A DNA stretch of 64,000 bases from Bordetella trematum (GCF_900078335.1 NZ_FKBR01000046.1:62001-126000), one strand, 5' to 3'; shown: positions 17,808-26,090, numbered from the stretch's first letter. The notes: a model not told the origin generated them from the letters alone. Translations and numbers: made by a program.

Positions 17808-19148
17808 ATGAATAAACTTGCTTCCTTTTTCACGGAGCTGATGCGCAAGTATCTGCCCGACCCCTTCGTGTTCGCGATCGGGCTAACCCTGCTGACCGTC
17901 GTGCTGGCCTTTGCCGTCGAAGGCCAGGGCCTGCCGCAGATCACCCGTGAATGGGGCTCCGGCTTCTGGAGTCTGCTGGCTTTCACCACTCAGATGGCCG
18001 TCATCCTGGCCATGGGCTATGTGCTGGCCACCGCCCCCCTGACCGACCGCCTGCTCGACCGCATCGTCAGTCGCGTGCACAGCCCGCACACGGCCGTCAT
18101 CGTGGCCACGCTGGTCGGCGGCATCGGCAGCTACCTGAACTGGGGTTTCGGCCTGGTGATCGGCGGCGTGGTGGCCAAGAAGCTGGCCCTCAAGGTCAAG
18201 GGCGTGCACTACCCGCTGATCATTGCCGCAGCCTATAGCGGCTTCACGCTGTACGGCCTGGGCCTGTCGGCCAGCATCCCGGTGCTGGTGGCCACCCCCG
18301 GCCACCCCATGGCCGATGCCATGGGCGTGATCCCGCTGACCGAGACCATTTTCTCGGCGCCGATGCTGATCACCAGCCTGATCGTCATCGTCACCCTGCC
18401 GCTGCTCAACGCCTGGCTGCACCCGAAGAAGGGCGAGAAAGTCATCGAGGTCGATCCCGATATCGACAAGGGTATCGACAACGCCAAGGCCGGCAACGCG
18501 CTGGACAACGAGAACACCCTGGCCAACCGCCTGAACAACAGCCGCATCCTGAGCCTGCTGATCGGCGTGCTGGGCATTGCCTACGTGGTGTTCTATTTTG
18601 CCGACGGCAAGTCGCTCGACCTGAACCTGATCAACTTCATCATCCTGTTCCTGGGCATCATTCTGCTGGGCACGCCGGCCGCCTACGTGGCCAAGCTGAA
18701 CGAGGGCATCAAGACGATCTCCGGGATCATCCTGCAATATCCGTTCTACGCCGGCATCATGGCCATCATGGCCGGTTCGGGCCTGGTGACGACCATCTCC
18801 GAGATCTTCGTCGATGTCGCCACGCCGGCCAGCCTGCCCTTCTGGGGCCTGATCAGCTCCTACGTGATCAACTTCTTCGCCCCGTCGGCGGGCGGCCACT
18901 GGGTGATCCAGGGGCCGTTCATGATCGATGCGGCACACGCCATCGGCAGCTCCATCAGCCAGACCACCATGTCGGTCATGCTGGGCAACGCCTGGAACGA
19001 TCTGGTGCAACCCTTCTGGATCCTGCCGGCCCTGGCCCTGTCCAAGCTCAAGCTGCGTGATGTGATGGGTTATACCGTCATCATGATGCTGTGGGTCGGT
19101 GTGATCTACATCGGCGCCGTGCTGGCCTGGGGCTACATGACTCACTGA
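17808..19148 (+). CDS. AtoE-type short-chain fatty acid transporter
   Basis: This 446-residue polytopic inner-membrane protein of the AtoE (TIGR00366) family has about ten hydrophobic segments and conserved stretches such as GGIGSYLNWGFGLVIGGVVA and FAPSAGGHWVIQGPF. By family it imports short-chain fatty acids such as acetoacetate or butyrate. Its ATG follows a clear ribosome-binding site (GGAGA, 6 bases before). It sits between a 3-hydroxyacyl-CoA dehydrogenase and an SDR, which suggests that the imported compound is a hydroxy or keto acid. The exact substrate cannot be told. Confidence 0.88.
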   Translation: MNKLASFFTELMRKYLPDPFVFAIGLTLLTVVLAFAVEGQGLPQITREWGSGFWSLLAFTTQMAVILAMGYVLATAPLTDRLLDRIVSRVHSPHTAVIVATLVGGIGSYLNWGFGLVIGGVVAKKLALKVKGVHYPLIIAAAYSGFTLYGLGLSASIPVLVATPGHPMADAMGVIPLTETIFSAPMLITSLIVIVTLPLLNAWLHPKKGEKVIEVDPDIDKGIDNAKAGNALDNENTLANRLNNSRILSLLIGVLGIAYVVFYFADGKSLDLNLINFIILFLGIILLGTPAAYVAKLNEGIKTISGIILQYPFYAGIMAIMAGSGLVTTISEIFVDVATPASLPFWGLISSYVINFFAPSAGGHWVIQGPFMIDAAHAIGSSISQTTMSVMLGNAWNDLVQPFWILPALALSKLKLRDVMGYTVIMMLWVGVIYIGAVLAWGYMTH

Positions 19149-19165
19149 CAACTGGAGACTGCGAT

Positions 19166-19891
19166 ATGAAACCCGCCGCCTATTTGGTGACCGGCGCCAG
19201 CAACGGCATCGGCGCCGCCATCGCCGCAGCGCTGCTCGATGCCGGCCACACCGTGGTCAACATCGACTATCGCCTGCCCGAGCACCCGCCGGCCGGCCTG
19301 GTGTCCTTCCAGGCCGACCTGACCGATACCGCGCAGACCGAGGCCGTCGCCCGCGAGGTGACCAGCCGCTACGCCATCATCGGCCTGGTGAACAATGCCG
19401 GCGCCACCCGCCCGGGCACGGCCGACACGGCCACCCTGCAGGATCTGGACTATGTGGTGTCGCTGCATCTGCGCACTGCCCTGATCCTGGTGCAGGCAGT
19501 GCTGCCGGCCATGCGCGAAGCGGGTTTCGGACGCATCGTCAACATGGCCTCGCGCGCGGCGCTGGGCAAGCCCGAGCGCGTGGTCTATTCGGCCACCAAG
19601 GCTGCCCTGATCGGCATGACCCGCACGCTGGCCATGGAACTGGGCGGCGACGGCATCACGGTCAACGCCATCGGCCCCGGGCCCATCGCCACGGACCTGT
19701 TCATGCAGAGCAACCCGGCTGGCGCGCCGCGCACGCAACGCATCATCGACAGCATCGTGGTCAAGCGCCTGGGCACCCCCGAAGACGTGGCCCGCGCGGC
19801 CATGTTCTTCCTGTCGCCCGACAATGGCTTCGTCACCGGCCAGGTCCTGTACGTCTGCGGCGGGACCACGCTGGGCGTGGCCCCTGTCTGA
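19166..19891 (+). CDS. Short-chain dehydrogenase/reductase (SDR)
   Basis: This 241-residue classical SDR has the cofactor motif TGASNGIG (9-16), the NNAG motif (77-80) and the catalytic Ser129, Tyr141 and Lys145 (YSATK). It starts at ATG 19166 after CTGGAGA, 17 bases downstream of the transporter gene, so it is in the same operon. A C-terminal VTGQVLYVCGG matches the usual SDR end. It probably oxidises or reduces a hydroxy/keto substrate imported by the transporter; the specific substrate is unknown. Confidence 0.88.
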   Translation: MKPAAYLVTGASNGIGAAIAAALLDAGHTVVNIDYRLPEHPPAGLVSFQADLTDTAQTEAVAREVTSRYAIIGLVNNAGATRPGTADTATLQDLDYVVSLHLRTALILVQAVLPAMREAGFGRIVNMASRAALGKPERVVYSATKAALIGMTRTLAMELGGDGITVNAIGPGPIATDLFMQSNPAGAPRTQRIIDSIVVKRLGTPEDVARAAMFFLSPDNGFVTGQVLYVCGGTTLGVAPV

Positions 19892-19937
19892 GGCGGCGAC
19901 GATGGCCCGCCGCCGGTCCCGCCTGCCTGCGCGCCGC

Positions 19938-20723
19938 CTAGCGGCGCTGCAGCGCCTGGTTGATCTGGTCGGCGGCGTCGCGCAGCGGCGGCAGGAAGGC
20001 CTGCAGCATCTGTTCGCGCGAATAGCGGCTGGTATGACCGCTGACGTTCATGGCCGCGATCACGCGGCCGCTGCGATCCACGATGGGCACGGCCACCGAT
20101 TGCAGGCCGGGCTCAAGCTCCTGGGCCACGCAGGCGTACCCGTCGCACCGCACCCGCTGCAACTCCTGCAGCAGCTCCTCGATGCTCGTACGGGTGGACG
20201 GGGTATAGGGCTGGATGCGGCTGTCCTGCAGCAAGCGCTGCTGCTCGGCCAGCGGCTGGCCGGCCAGCAGCACCCGGCCCATGGAAGTCACCCAGGCCGG
20301 CAGGCGGCTGCCTACGGCCAGATTGATGGTCATCACCTTGTGCGTGGACAGGCGCAGGATGTAGACGATGTCGGCGCCATCAAGCACCGACACGGAGCAC
20401 GACTCGCGGGTCGTCTGCGCCACCTCTTCCATGTACGGCAGGGCCAGGTTCCACAGCGGCGTGCCCGAAAGATAGGCATAGCCCAGTTCGAGGATGCGCG
20501 GCGTCAGCGAAAAGCGTCGCTCGTCCTGCACCACGTAGCCCAGCTGCACCAGCGTCAGCAGAATGCGCCGCGCGCCGGCACGCGTCAGACCGGCCACGCT
20601 GGCCACTTCGGACAGCGTCATCTGGTCACGTTGCGGGCCGAAGGCCCGGATCACCGCCAGGCCGCGCGCGAACGACTGCACATAGCTGTCGCTGGGAACC
20701 TGGGAATAGCTGTCTTCACTCAC
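19938..20723 (-). CDS. IclR-family regulator, PcaR/PcaU/PobR type
   Basis: This protein of about 261 residues has an N-terminal winged helix (DSYVQSFARGLAVIRAF, then LSEVASVAGLTRAGARRILL) and a C-terminal IclR effector domain. The opening motif and overall form are those of the PcaR/PcaU beta-ketoadipate regulators. The start is set at GTG 20723 after GAGAAAAAGAA; a GTG at 20765 would add 14 residues. It is divergent from pcaI across about 145 bases that hold two palindromic operators. Control of both the pca/cat genes and the 16764-19891 operon is inferred from shared operator sequences. Confidence 0.88.
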   Translation of the reverse strand: MSEDSYSQVPSDSYVQSFARGLAVIRAFGPQRDQMTLSEVASVAGLTRAGARRILLTLVQLGYVVQDERRFSLTPRILELGYAYLSGTPLWNLALPYMEEVAQTTRESCSVSVLDGADIVYILRLSTHKVMTINLAVGSRLPAWVTSMGRVLLAGQPLAEQQRLLQDSRIQPYTPSTRTSIEELLQELQRVRCDGYACVAQELEPGLQSVAVPIVDRSGRVIAAMNVSGHTSRYSREQMLQAFLPPLRDAADQINQALQRR

Positions 20724-20799
20724 GTTTCTTTTTCTCGTCGTTGCGGCAGCGCCGCAGCCAGGCACGGCCTTGACAGGCCGTTTTGCCCCATGAAAGGAT

Positions 20800-20833
20800 G
20801 TTCTTCAGAAGAACGCATGTTCTACAGAAGAAC
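20800..20833. promoter_or_regulatory. Tandem palindromic operators in the regulator-pcaI gap
   Basis: There are two 15-bp palindromes: GTTCTTCAGAAGAAC (20800-20814, perfect) and GTTCTACAGAAGAAC (20819-20833, one mismatch), 19 bases apart start to start. They lie 35-70 bases before pcaI. PcaU/PcaR-type IclR proteins are known to bind repeated palindromes at such promoters, so these are strong operator candidates. Confidence 0.75.
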
Positions 20834-20868
20834 AAAATTATTACACGCCAACCCTAAAGCAGAGTCCT

Positions 20869-21552
20869 ATGATTTCTAAGCTCGTTCCAAGCGCAGCGGC
20901 CGCCCTGGCGGATGTGCCCGACGGCGCCACCATCATGATCGGCGGCTTCGGCACGGCCGGCCAACCCATGGAGTTGATCGATGCCCTGCTGGAGCAGGGG
21001 GCCAAGGATCTGGTCATCATCAACAACAACGCCGGCAACGGCGACACCGGCCTGGCCGCGCTGCTGGGCGCCCAGCGGGTGCGCAAGATCATCTGCTCGT
21101 TCCCGCGCCAGGTGGATTCGCACATCTTCGACGGCCTGTACCGCAGCGGCAAGATCGAACTCGAACTGGTGCCGCAGGGCAACCTGGCCGAGCGCATCCG
21201 CGCCGCCGGCGCCGGCATCGGCGCGTTCTTCACCCCCACCGGCTACGGCACCCCGCTGGCCGACGGCAAGGAAACCCGCGAGATCAACGGCCGCCACTAC
21301 GTGCTGGAGTATCCGCTGACCGCCGATTACGCCCTCATCAAGGCCGAACGTGCCGATCGCTGGGGCAACCTGACCTTCCGCAAGACGGCCCGCAACTTCG
21401 GCCCCATCATGGCCAGCGCCGCACGCGTGGCCGTGGCCCAGGTGCGTGAAGTGGTCGAACTGGGCGAGATCGACCCGGAAACCGTGGTCACCCCCGGCAT
21501 CTTCGTCAAGCGCGTGGTGCAGATCGACGCCCCCCAGGGCGCCAAGGAGTAA
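20869..21552 (+). CDS. pcaI: 3-oxoadipate CoA-transferase subunit A
   Basis: This 227-residue alpha subunit of the succinyl-CoA:3-oxoadipate CoA-transferase activates 3-oxoadipate before thiolytic cleavage. Family features include the N-terminal glycine-rich GATIMIGGFGTAGQP, the block NNNAGNGDTGLAALL and GTPLADGKETREINGRHYVLE. It is separated from the beta subunit gene by 4 bases, as usual for this heterodimer. A broader 3-oxoacid CoA-transferase role is possible, but the adjacent catC and pcaD genes favour 3-oxoadipate. Confidence 0.93.
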   Translation: MISKLVPSAAAALADVPDGATIMIGGFGTAGQPMELIDALLEQGAKDLVIINNNAGNGDTGLAALLGAQRVRKIICSFPRQVDSHIFDGLYRSGKIELELVPQGNLAERIRAAGAGIGAFFTPTGYGTPLADGKETREINGRHYVLEYPLTADYALIKAERADRWGNLTFRKTARNFGPIMASAARVAVAQVREVVELGEIDPETVVTPGIFVKRVVQIDAPQGAKE

Positions 21553-21556
21553 CAAG

Positions 21557-22201
21557 ATGAGCGAAAAACTGAGCCGCGACGCCATGGCCGCCCGCGTGGC
21601 GCAAGACATCCCTGAAGGGGCCTACGTCAACCTGGGCATTGGCCTGCCCACCCTGGTCGCCAACCATCTGCCGACCGGCCGCGAGGTCATCCTGCACACC
21701 GAGAACGGCATGCTGGGCATGGGCCCGGCGCCGGAGAAAGGCCAGGAAGACTACGACCTGATCAATGCCGGCAAGCAGCCCGTCACCGAGTTGCCGGGCT
21801 GCTCGTTCTTCCATCATGCCGATTCGTTCGCCATGATGCGCGGCGGCCATCTGGATATCTGCGTGCTGGGCGCCTTCCAGGTGTCGCAGCAGGGCGATCT
21901 GGCCAACTGGCACACCGGCGCACCCGATGCCATCCCCGCCGTGGGCGGTGCGATGGATCTGGCCATCGGCGCCAAGCAGGTGTTCGTGATGATGGACCTG
22001 CTCACCCGCGACGGCCAGAGCAAGCTGGTGCAGGCCTGCACCTACCCGCTGACCGGCGTGCGCTGCGTTTCGCGTGTCTATACCGACGTGGCGGTGTTCG
22101 ACATCACCAAGGACGGCGTGGTCGTCACCGACCTGTTCGGCGGCATGACGCCCGAGCGCCTGCTGGAAATCACCGGCCTGCCCCTGAAGTTCGCCAACTG
22201 A
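21557..22201 (+). CDS. pcaJ: 3-oxoadipate CoA-transferase subunit B
   Basis: This 214-residue beta subunit carries the catalytic glutamate in HTENGMLG (Glu49) that forms the CoA thioester intermediate, after NLGIGLPTLVANHLP. The ATG at 21557 lies 4 bases after the pcaI stop, so translation is probably coupled. A GC-rich inverted repeat (GCGCGGCG/CGCCGCGC, 22212-22232) without a T-run follows the gene and may stabilise or process the message before catC. Confidence 0.93.
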   Translation: MSEKLSRDAMAARVAQDIPEGAYVNLGIGLPTLVANHLPTGREVILHTENGMLGMGPAPEKGQEDYDLINAGKQPVTELPGCSFFHHADSFAMMRGGHLDICVLGAFQVSQQGDLANWHTGAPDAIPAVGGAMDLAIGAKQVFVMMDLLTRDGQSKLVQACTYPLTGVRCVSRVYTDVAVFDITKDGVVVTDLFGGMTPERLLEITGLPLKFAN

Positions 22202-22252
22202 CTTTGATTCCGCGCGGCGCACGACGCCGCGCAAGCCCTGAAGGAGAGATTC

Positions 22253-22528
22253 ATGCTGTACATGGTTGAAATGCAAGTGAACCTGCCCGTGGACATGCCG
22301 GCCGAACGCGCCGACAAGCTCAAGGCCGACGAAAAGGCCCTGGCGCAGGAACTGCAGCGCAGCGGCAAGTGGCAACACCTGTGGCGCGTGGCCGGCCGCT
22401 ACGCCAACGTCAGCATCTTCGACGTCGAGAGCCACGACGAGCTGCACCAGCTGCTGTCCTCGCTGCCGCTGTTCCCGTACATGGACATCAACGTGACCGC
22501 CCTGGCGCGCCACCCGTCGGCCATCTGA
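22253..22528 (+). CDS. catC: Muconolactone delta-isomerase
   Basis: This 91-residue enzyme isomerises muconolactone to 3-oxoadipate enol-lactone in the catechol branch of the beta-ketoadipate pathway. It matches CatC almost throughout, for example VNLPVDMPAERADKLKADEK and SLPLFPYMDINVTALARHPS. The ATG follows a strong GAAGGAGAG ribosome-binding site. The upstream enzymes (catechol dioxygenase CatA, muconate cycloisomerase CatB) are not in the window and must be encoded elsewhere. Confidence 0.96.
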   Translation: MLYMVEMQVNLPVDMPAERADKLKADEKALAQELQRSGKWQHLWRVAGRYANVSIFDVESHDELHQLLSSLPLFPYMDINVTALARHPSAI

Positions 22529-22541
22529 CCCCGGAGCCAGC

Positions 22542-22838
22542 ATGCCCTACATCATCGAGACCTTCGACAAGCCGGGCCACCAGGCGCTGCGCCAGGCCAC
22601 CCGCGCCGAACACCTGAAGTTCCTGGATGACAACAAGCATCTGCTGCTGGCCTGCGGCGCCAAGCTGCACGATGACGGCAGCGACATCGGCGGCGGCCTG
22701 TATGTGGTCGACGTCGACACCCGCGAAGAAGCCGAACGCCTGATCCAGGCCGATCCGTTCTACCGCGTCGATCTGTTCGAACGCGTCGCCATCACCCGCT
22801 GGCGCAAAGCCTACGTGGATGGCAAGTGCCATCTGTAA
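22542..22838 (+). CDS. YciI-like protein
   Basis: This small 98-residue protein of the YciI family (ferredoxin-like alpha+beta fold) has the conserved His in RAEHLKFLDD, an Asp in VVDVDTREEAE and the FYRVDLFERVAITRW end. Members often sit in catabolic operons and have poorly known, probably lactone- or aldehyde-related functions. It starts 13 bases after catC and is followed by a UUCG hairpin. An accessory role in the catechol branch is inferred only from position. Confidence 0.8.
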   Translation: MPYIIETFDKPGHQALRQATRAEHLKFLDDNKHLLLACGAKLHDDGSDIGGGLYVVDVDTREEAERLIQADPFYRVDLFERVAITRWRKAYVDGKCHL

Positions 22839-22847
22839 TGTCGTGAA

Positions 22848-22877
22848 CCGGCGCGCCTTCGGGCGCGTCGGCCTTTT
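22848..22877 (+). terminator. UUCG-capped hairpin with T-run inside the cat/pca operon
   Basis: A 10-bp stem CCGGCGCGCC/GGCGCGTCGG with one G-T wobble is closed by a TTCG tetraloop and followed by CCTTTT. It lies between the YciI-like gene and pcaD and may terminate part of the transcripts or protect the upstream message. Confidence 0.65.
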
Positions 22878-22891
22878 ATCCGGAATCTTTC

Positions 22892-23671
22892 ATGCCCTAC
22901 GCCGATCTCAGCCAGGCCCGTCTGTATTACGTCGTCGACGGTCCCGCCGACGCCCCGGTCCTGGTCCTGTCCAACTCCCTGGGCACCAATGCCGACATGT
23001 GGGCCCAACAGGTCCCGGCCCTGTCGCGCCACTTCCGCGTGGTGCGCTATGACACCCGCGGCCATGGCCGCTCCAGCGTGCCCGAAGGCGAGTACCGCTT
23101 CGAGCAGCTGGCCAACGACGTGGTCGAGCTGCTGGATCACCTGGGCGTAGCCCGGGCCCATTTCTGCGGCCTGTCGATGGGCGGCCCGACCGGCCTGACC
23201 CTGGCCCTGAACCACCCCGACCGCATCGACCGCCTGGTGCTGTGCAACACCGCCGCGCGCATCGGCAGCGCCCAGGGCTGGACCGACCGCATCGCCACCG
23301 TGCAACAGACCGGCCTGGCCAACATGGCCTATGGCGTGGTCGAACGCTGGCTGACCGACGGCTTTCGCGAACGTGAGCCGGGCCTGACCCAGGTGCTGGT
23401 CGACATGCTGCGCCGCACGCCCGACGCCGGCTACAACGGCAACTGCGCCGCCCTGCGCGACGCCGACCTGCGCCCGCGCCTGGGCGAGATCCGCGCCCGC
23501 ACCCTGGTCATCGCCGGCACCCATGACCTGGCCGCCACGCCGGCCGACGGCAAGTACCTCACCGAACACATCGGCGGGGCGCGCTATGTCGAGCTGGACA
23601 CCTCCCACATCTCCAACTGGGAGAACCCGGAAGCCTTCACCCGCGCGGTGCTGGACTTCCTCACGGAGTAA
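22892..23671 (+). CDS. pcaD: 3-oxoadipate enol-lactonase
   Basis: This 259-residue alpha/beta hydrolase opens 3-oxoadipate enol-lactone to 3-oxoadipate, the step between CatC and PcaIJ. The nucleophile elbow is GLSMGG (Ser95), the acid is probably the Asp in GTHDLAATP, and His239 lies in DTSHISNWENPEAF. The oxyanion region SNSLGTNADMW is typical of the family. It is 53 bases downstream of the YciI-like gene, beyond the hairpin, and 5 bases ahead of the cyclase gene. It could also be called catD. Confidence 0.93.
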   Translation: MPYADLSQARLYYVVDGPADAPVLVLSNSLGTNADMWAQQVPALSRHFRVVRYDTRGHGRSSVPEGEYRFEQLANDVVELLDHLGVARAHFCGLSMGGPTGLTLALNHPDRIDRLVLCNTAARIGSAQGWTDRIATVQQTGLANMAYGVVERWLTDGFREREPGLTQVLVDMLRRTPDAGYNGNCAALRDADLRPRLGEIRARTLVIAGTHDLAATPADGKYLTEHIGGARYVELDTSHISNWENPEAFTRAVLDFLTE

Positions 23672-23676
23672 ACATC

Positions 23677-24717
23677 ATGCAGCGCTGGAAACAACGGCCG
23701 CCCGGTTCCAACTGGGGCGACTTCGGGCCCGACGATCAACTCGGCCGCCTCAATCTGCTCACCCCCGAGCAGGTACTCAAGGGCGCCAGGGAGATCCGGG
23801 CCGGTAAAACCTTCTGCCTGTCATTGCCGCTGGATCTGCCTGGCGGCAACGTGCTCAACCCGCGGCGCCATCCGCCGCAGCTGAGCCCGACGCGCCTGGA
23901 CGAAACGCCCTATGTGAACTTCCCGTTGCGCGCGCTCAACCCGGACGCCGTCGACGTCCTGAGCGACGACCAGGTGCTGCTGTCGATGCAATACTCCACC
24001 CAGTGGGACTCGCTGGCCCATGTGGGCGCGCTGTTCGACGCGGATGGCGATGGCCGCGACGAACTGGTCTACTACAACGGCTATCGCGCCGGAGTCGACG
24101 TGGTCGGCCCGGCCGATGGCGATCACCTGGGTTGCGGCTGCAACAGCGGCGGGCCTTCGGCCGCGCTCAGGCTGGGCGTGGAAAACCTCGCCCAGCAAGG
24201 CCTGCAGGGCCGCGCCGTGCTGGTGGACCTGGAGCGCGAGTTCGGCGCCGGGCGCACCCTGGTCGGCGCCGCCGAGTTGCAGCAGGCCATGCGCGCGCAG
24301 AACGTGACGGTCGAGTCCGGCGATATGCTGGTGCTGCGTACCGGCTACGCCGAAGCCGTCGTGGCCATGCAGGGGAAGCCCGATGCCAACGTGCTGCACC
24401 AGTATGGCGCTGCGCTCGATGGCACCGACGACGCGCTGCTGCAATGGATCACCGACAGCGGCATCGTGGCCATCTGCGCCGACAACTATGCCGTCGAGGC
24501 CTATCCGGCGCGCGAGCGCCAGGGGCCGCGCGCCATGCTGCCGCTGCACCATCATTGCCTGTTCAAACTGGGGCTGCCCCTGGCCGAGCTGTGGTACCTG
24601 AAGGATCTGGCCGACTGGCTGCATGCCCACGACCGCAACCGCTTCATGCTGACCGCCCCGCCGCTGCGCCTGCCGCACGCGATCGGCTCGCCGGTCACGC
24701 CGATCGCCACGGTCTGA
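23677..24717 (+). CDS. Cyclase family protein (kynurenine formamidase-like fold)
   Basis: This 346-residue protein of the cyclase family (PF04199) has an N-terminal WGDFGPDDQLGRLNLLTPE, a metal-site region QYSTQWDSLAHVG, and C-terminal ICADNYAVEA and MLPLHHHCLFKLGLPLAELW. Members hydrolyse amides, lactones or related bonds with a divalent metal. It starts 5 bases after pcaD, so it is the last gene of the catechol operon. It may act on a ring-cleavage product or a side substrate. The substrate is not evident. Confidence 0.8.
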   Translation: MQRWKQRPPGSNWGDFGPDDQLGRLNLLTPEQVLKGAREIRAGKTFCLSLPLDLPGGNVLNPRRHPPQLSPTRLDETPYVNFPLRALNPDAVDVLSDDQVLLSMQYSTQWDSLAHVGALFDADGDGRDELVYYNGYRAGVDVVGPADGDHLGCGCNSGGPSAALRLGVENLAQQGLQGRAVLVDLEREFGAGRTLVGAAELQQAMRAQNVTVESGDMLVLRTGYAEAVVAMQGKPDANVLHQYGAALDGTDDALLQWITDSGIVAICADNYAVEAYPARERQGPRAMLPLHHHCLFKLGLPLAELWYLKDLADWLHAHDRNRFMLTAPPLRLPHAIGSPVTPIATV

Positions 24718-24718
24718 T

Positions 24719-24737
24719 CCCGCAGGCAGCCTGCGGG
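24719..24737. terminator. Hairpin between convergent genes
   Basis: A perfect 8-bp stem CCCGCAGG/CCTGCGGG with loop CAG lies directly after the cyclase stop and before the end of the convergent PsiF-like gene. There is no long T-run on either strand. Confidence 0.5.
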
Positions 24738-24742
24738 CTGCC

Positions 24743-25135
24743 TCAGCCGCCCTTCAGGCAGGTGCTCATGAAGGTCTTGCGGGCCTCGCCCGACAGGGCC
24801 TGGGCAGCGGCGCGGGCATTGCAGTCTTTCATGCGGGTCTGCTGCGAAGTCAGGGGCTTGGCCGGCTCCTCGCCTTTCAGGCAGCTGCTCATGAAGGCCT
24901 TGCGGTCATCGCCGGTTTTGCCGGCGGCCGATTTGTTGCACGCCACCATGCGCTGCTGTTGCAACGTCATTTCCTTGGAGGTCGGCGCCGGCGTCGTGGC
25001 CGGCGCGCCGGCTCCGGCAGCAGACTTGGTCGCCGCATTGCCCACCGCATCGGCCACACCCGGCGCGGCCGATGCCGAGGCCGCCCATACTGCCAGGCAA
25101 AGGCCTGCCGCCAGCCCACCAATGCGAATTTTCAT
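24743..25135 (-). CDS. PsiF-repeat secreted protein
   Basis: This 130-residue exported protein has a signal peptide cleaved after ASA near residue 23, then a low-complexity Ala/Pro/Thr linker (to about residue 55), then two PsiF repeats (about 57-88 and 96-130). Each reads roughly QQxRMxxCN...RKxFMSxCLKG, with two cysteines that may form a disulphide. The ATG follows AAGGAGA. PsiF in E. coli is phosphate-starvation inducible; the biochemical role is unknown. It is convergent with the cyclase gene and divergent from the carbonic anhydrase. Confidence 0.88.
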   Translation of the reverse strand: MKIRIGGLAAGLCLAVWAASASAAPGVADAVGNAATKSAAGAGAPATTPAPTSKEMTLQQQRMVACNKSAAGKTGDDRKAFMSSCLKGEEPAKPLTSQQTRMKDCNARAAAQALSGEARKTFMSTCLKGG

Positions 25136-25426
25136 GATGTTCTCCTTGGCTTCGGGCCGGGCAGGATGCGCGGCGCCACCCCAGGTGCGCGCCTTGCTGG
25201 GACGCCCTGGTCCGATAGAGTGTCCGGCAAAGCGCCTGGGCTGGCAAGCCGCAATCTTCGCGGCAGGAAGTCGCACGTCCTCCCCGGGGGCCAAAATCGA
25301 TTTTTCCCGATACTGACCAATGTGGGAAAATACGGTTACGCCCCGCGCCGCCAGACAAGGACGGCCCACGAGGCGTGGCCGACAGGCCGCGCCCCGCGCC
25401 GTAGGGCGTCCCTCCAGGATATGAGC

Positions 25427-26074
25427 ATGTTTCCAAAAAGACTCACCGACGGCTATCAGGCCTTCCTCCAAGGCCGCTTCCACGCCGAGCGCAGCCGCTA
25501 TGAAGCGCTGGCAGAAAAAGGCCAACACCCGGAAATCCTGATCATCAGCTGTTGCGACTCGCGCGTTTCGCCCGAGGCCATCTTCGATGTCGGGCCGGGA
25601 GAACTCTTCGTGGTGCGCAACGTGGCCAATCTCGTGCCGCCCTGCGAACCCGATGCCGAGTCCTCCTACCACGGCACCAGCTCGGCCATCGAGTTTGCCG
25701 TCAACGGCCTGAAGGTCAAGCATGTGGTCGTGATGGGCCACGCCTCCTGCGGCGGCATCCGCTCCTTCTACGATGAGAGCCAGCCGCTGTCGAAGATGAA
25801 TTTCATCGGCAAATGGATGTCGCAGATCGCACCGGTGGCCGATGCCCTGGGCGACAGCACCGGCAACCGCGAGCAGGACCTCAAGCGCCTGGAACTGGGC
25901 GTGATCGGCCACAGCCTGCGCAACCTGATGACCTTCCCCTCGGTGCAACGCCGTGTCGCCGAAGGCGAACTGCAATTGCATGGTTGCTACTTCGGCGTGG
26001 CCACCGGCCTGCTGTACGTACGCGACCCGGGCACGGGCGAATTCGCGCCCTGCCTCGAACAGCCCCTGGGCTGA
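25427..26074 (+). CDS. Beta-class carbonic anhydrase
   Basis: This 215-residue cytoplasmic enzyme interconverts CO2 and bicarbonate. It has the zinc motif CxDSR (C42, D44, R46) and HxxC (H105, C108). The second ATG, at 25427, is preferred because CAGGAT lies at proper spacing; ATG at 25421 would add two residues. It could supply bicarbonate for carboxylases such as Ppc. It is immediately followed by a phospholipase D-like gene, only 16 bases away. Confidence 0.95.
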   Translation: MFPKRLTDGYQAFLQGRFHAERSRYEALAEKGQHPEILIISCCDSRVSPEAIFDVGPGELFVVRNVANLVPPCEPDAESSYHGTSSAIEFAVNGLKVKHVVVMGHASCGGIRSFYDESQPLSKMNFIGKWMSQIAPVADALGDSTGNREQDLKRLELGVIGHSLRNLMTFPSVQRRVAEGELQLHGCYFGVATGLLYVRDPGTGEFAPCLEQPLG

Positions 26075-26090
26075 GCGCCGACGCGCCGCC

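Noticed and set aside
22212-22232. GC-rich inverted repeat between pcaJ and catC as a terminator
   Set aside because: It has no T-run and catC follows with a strong ribosome-binding site; mRNA processing or stability is more likely.
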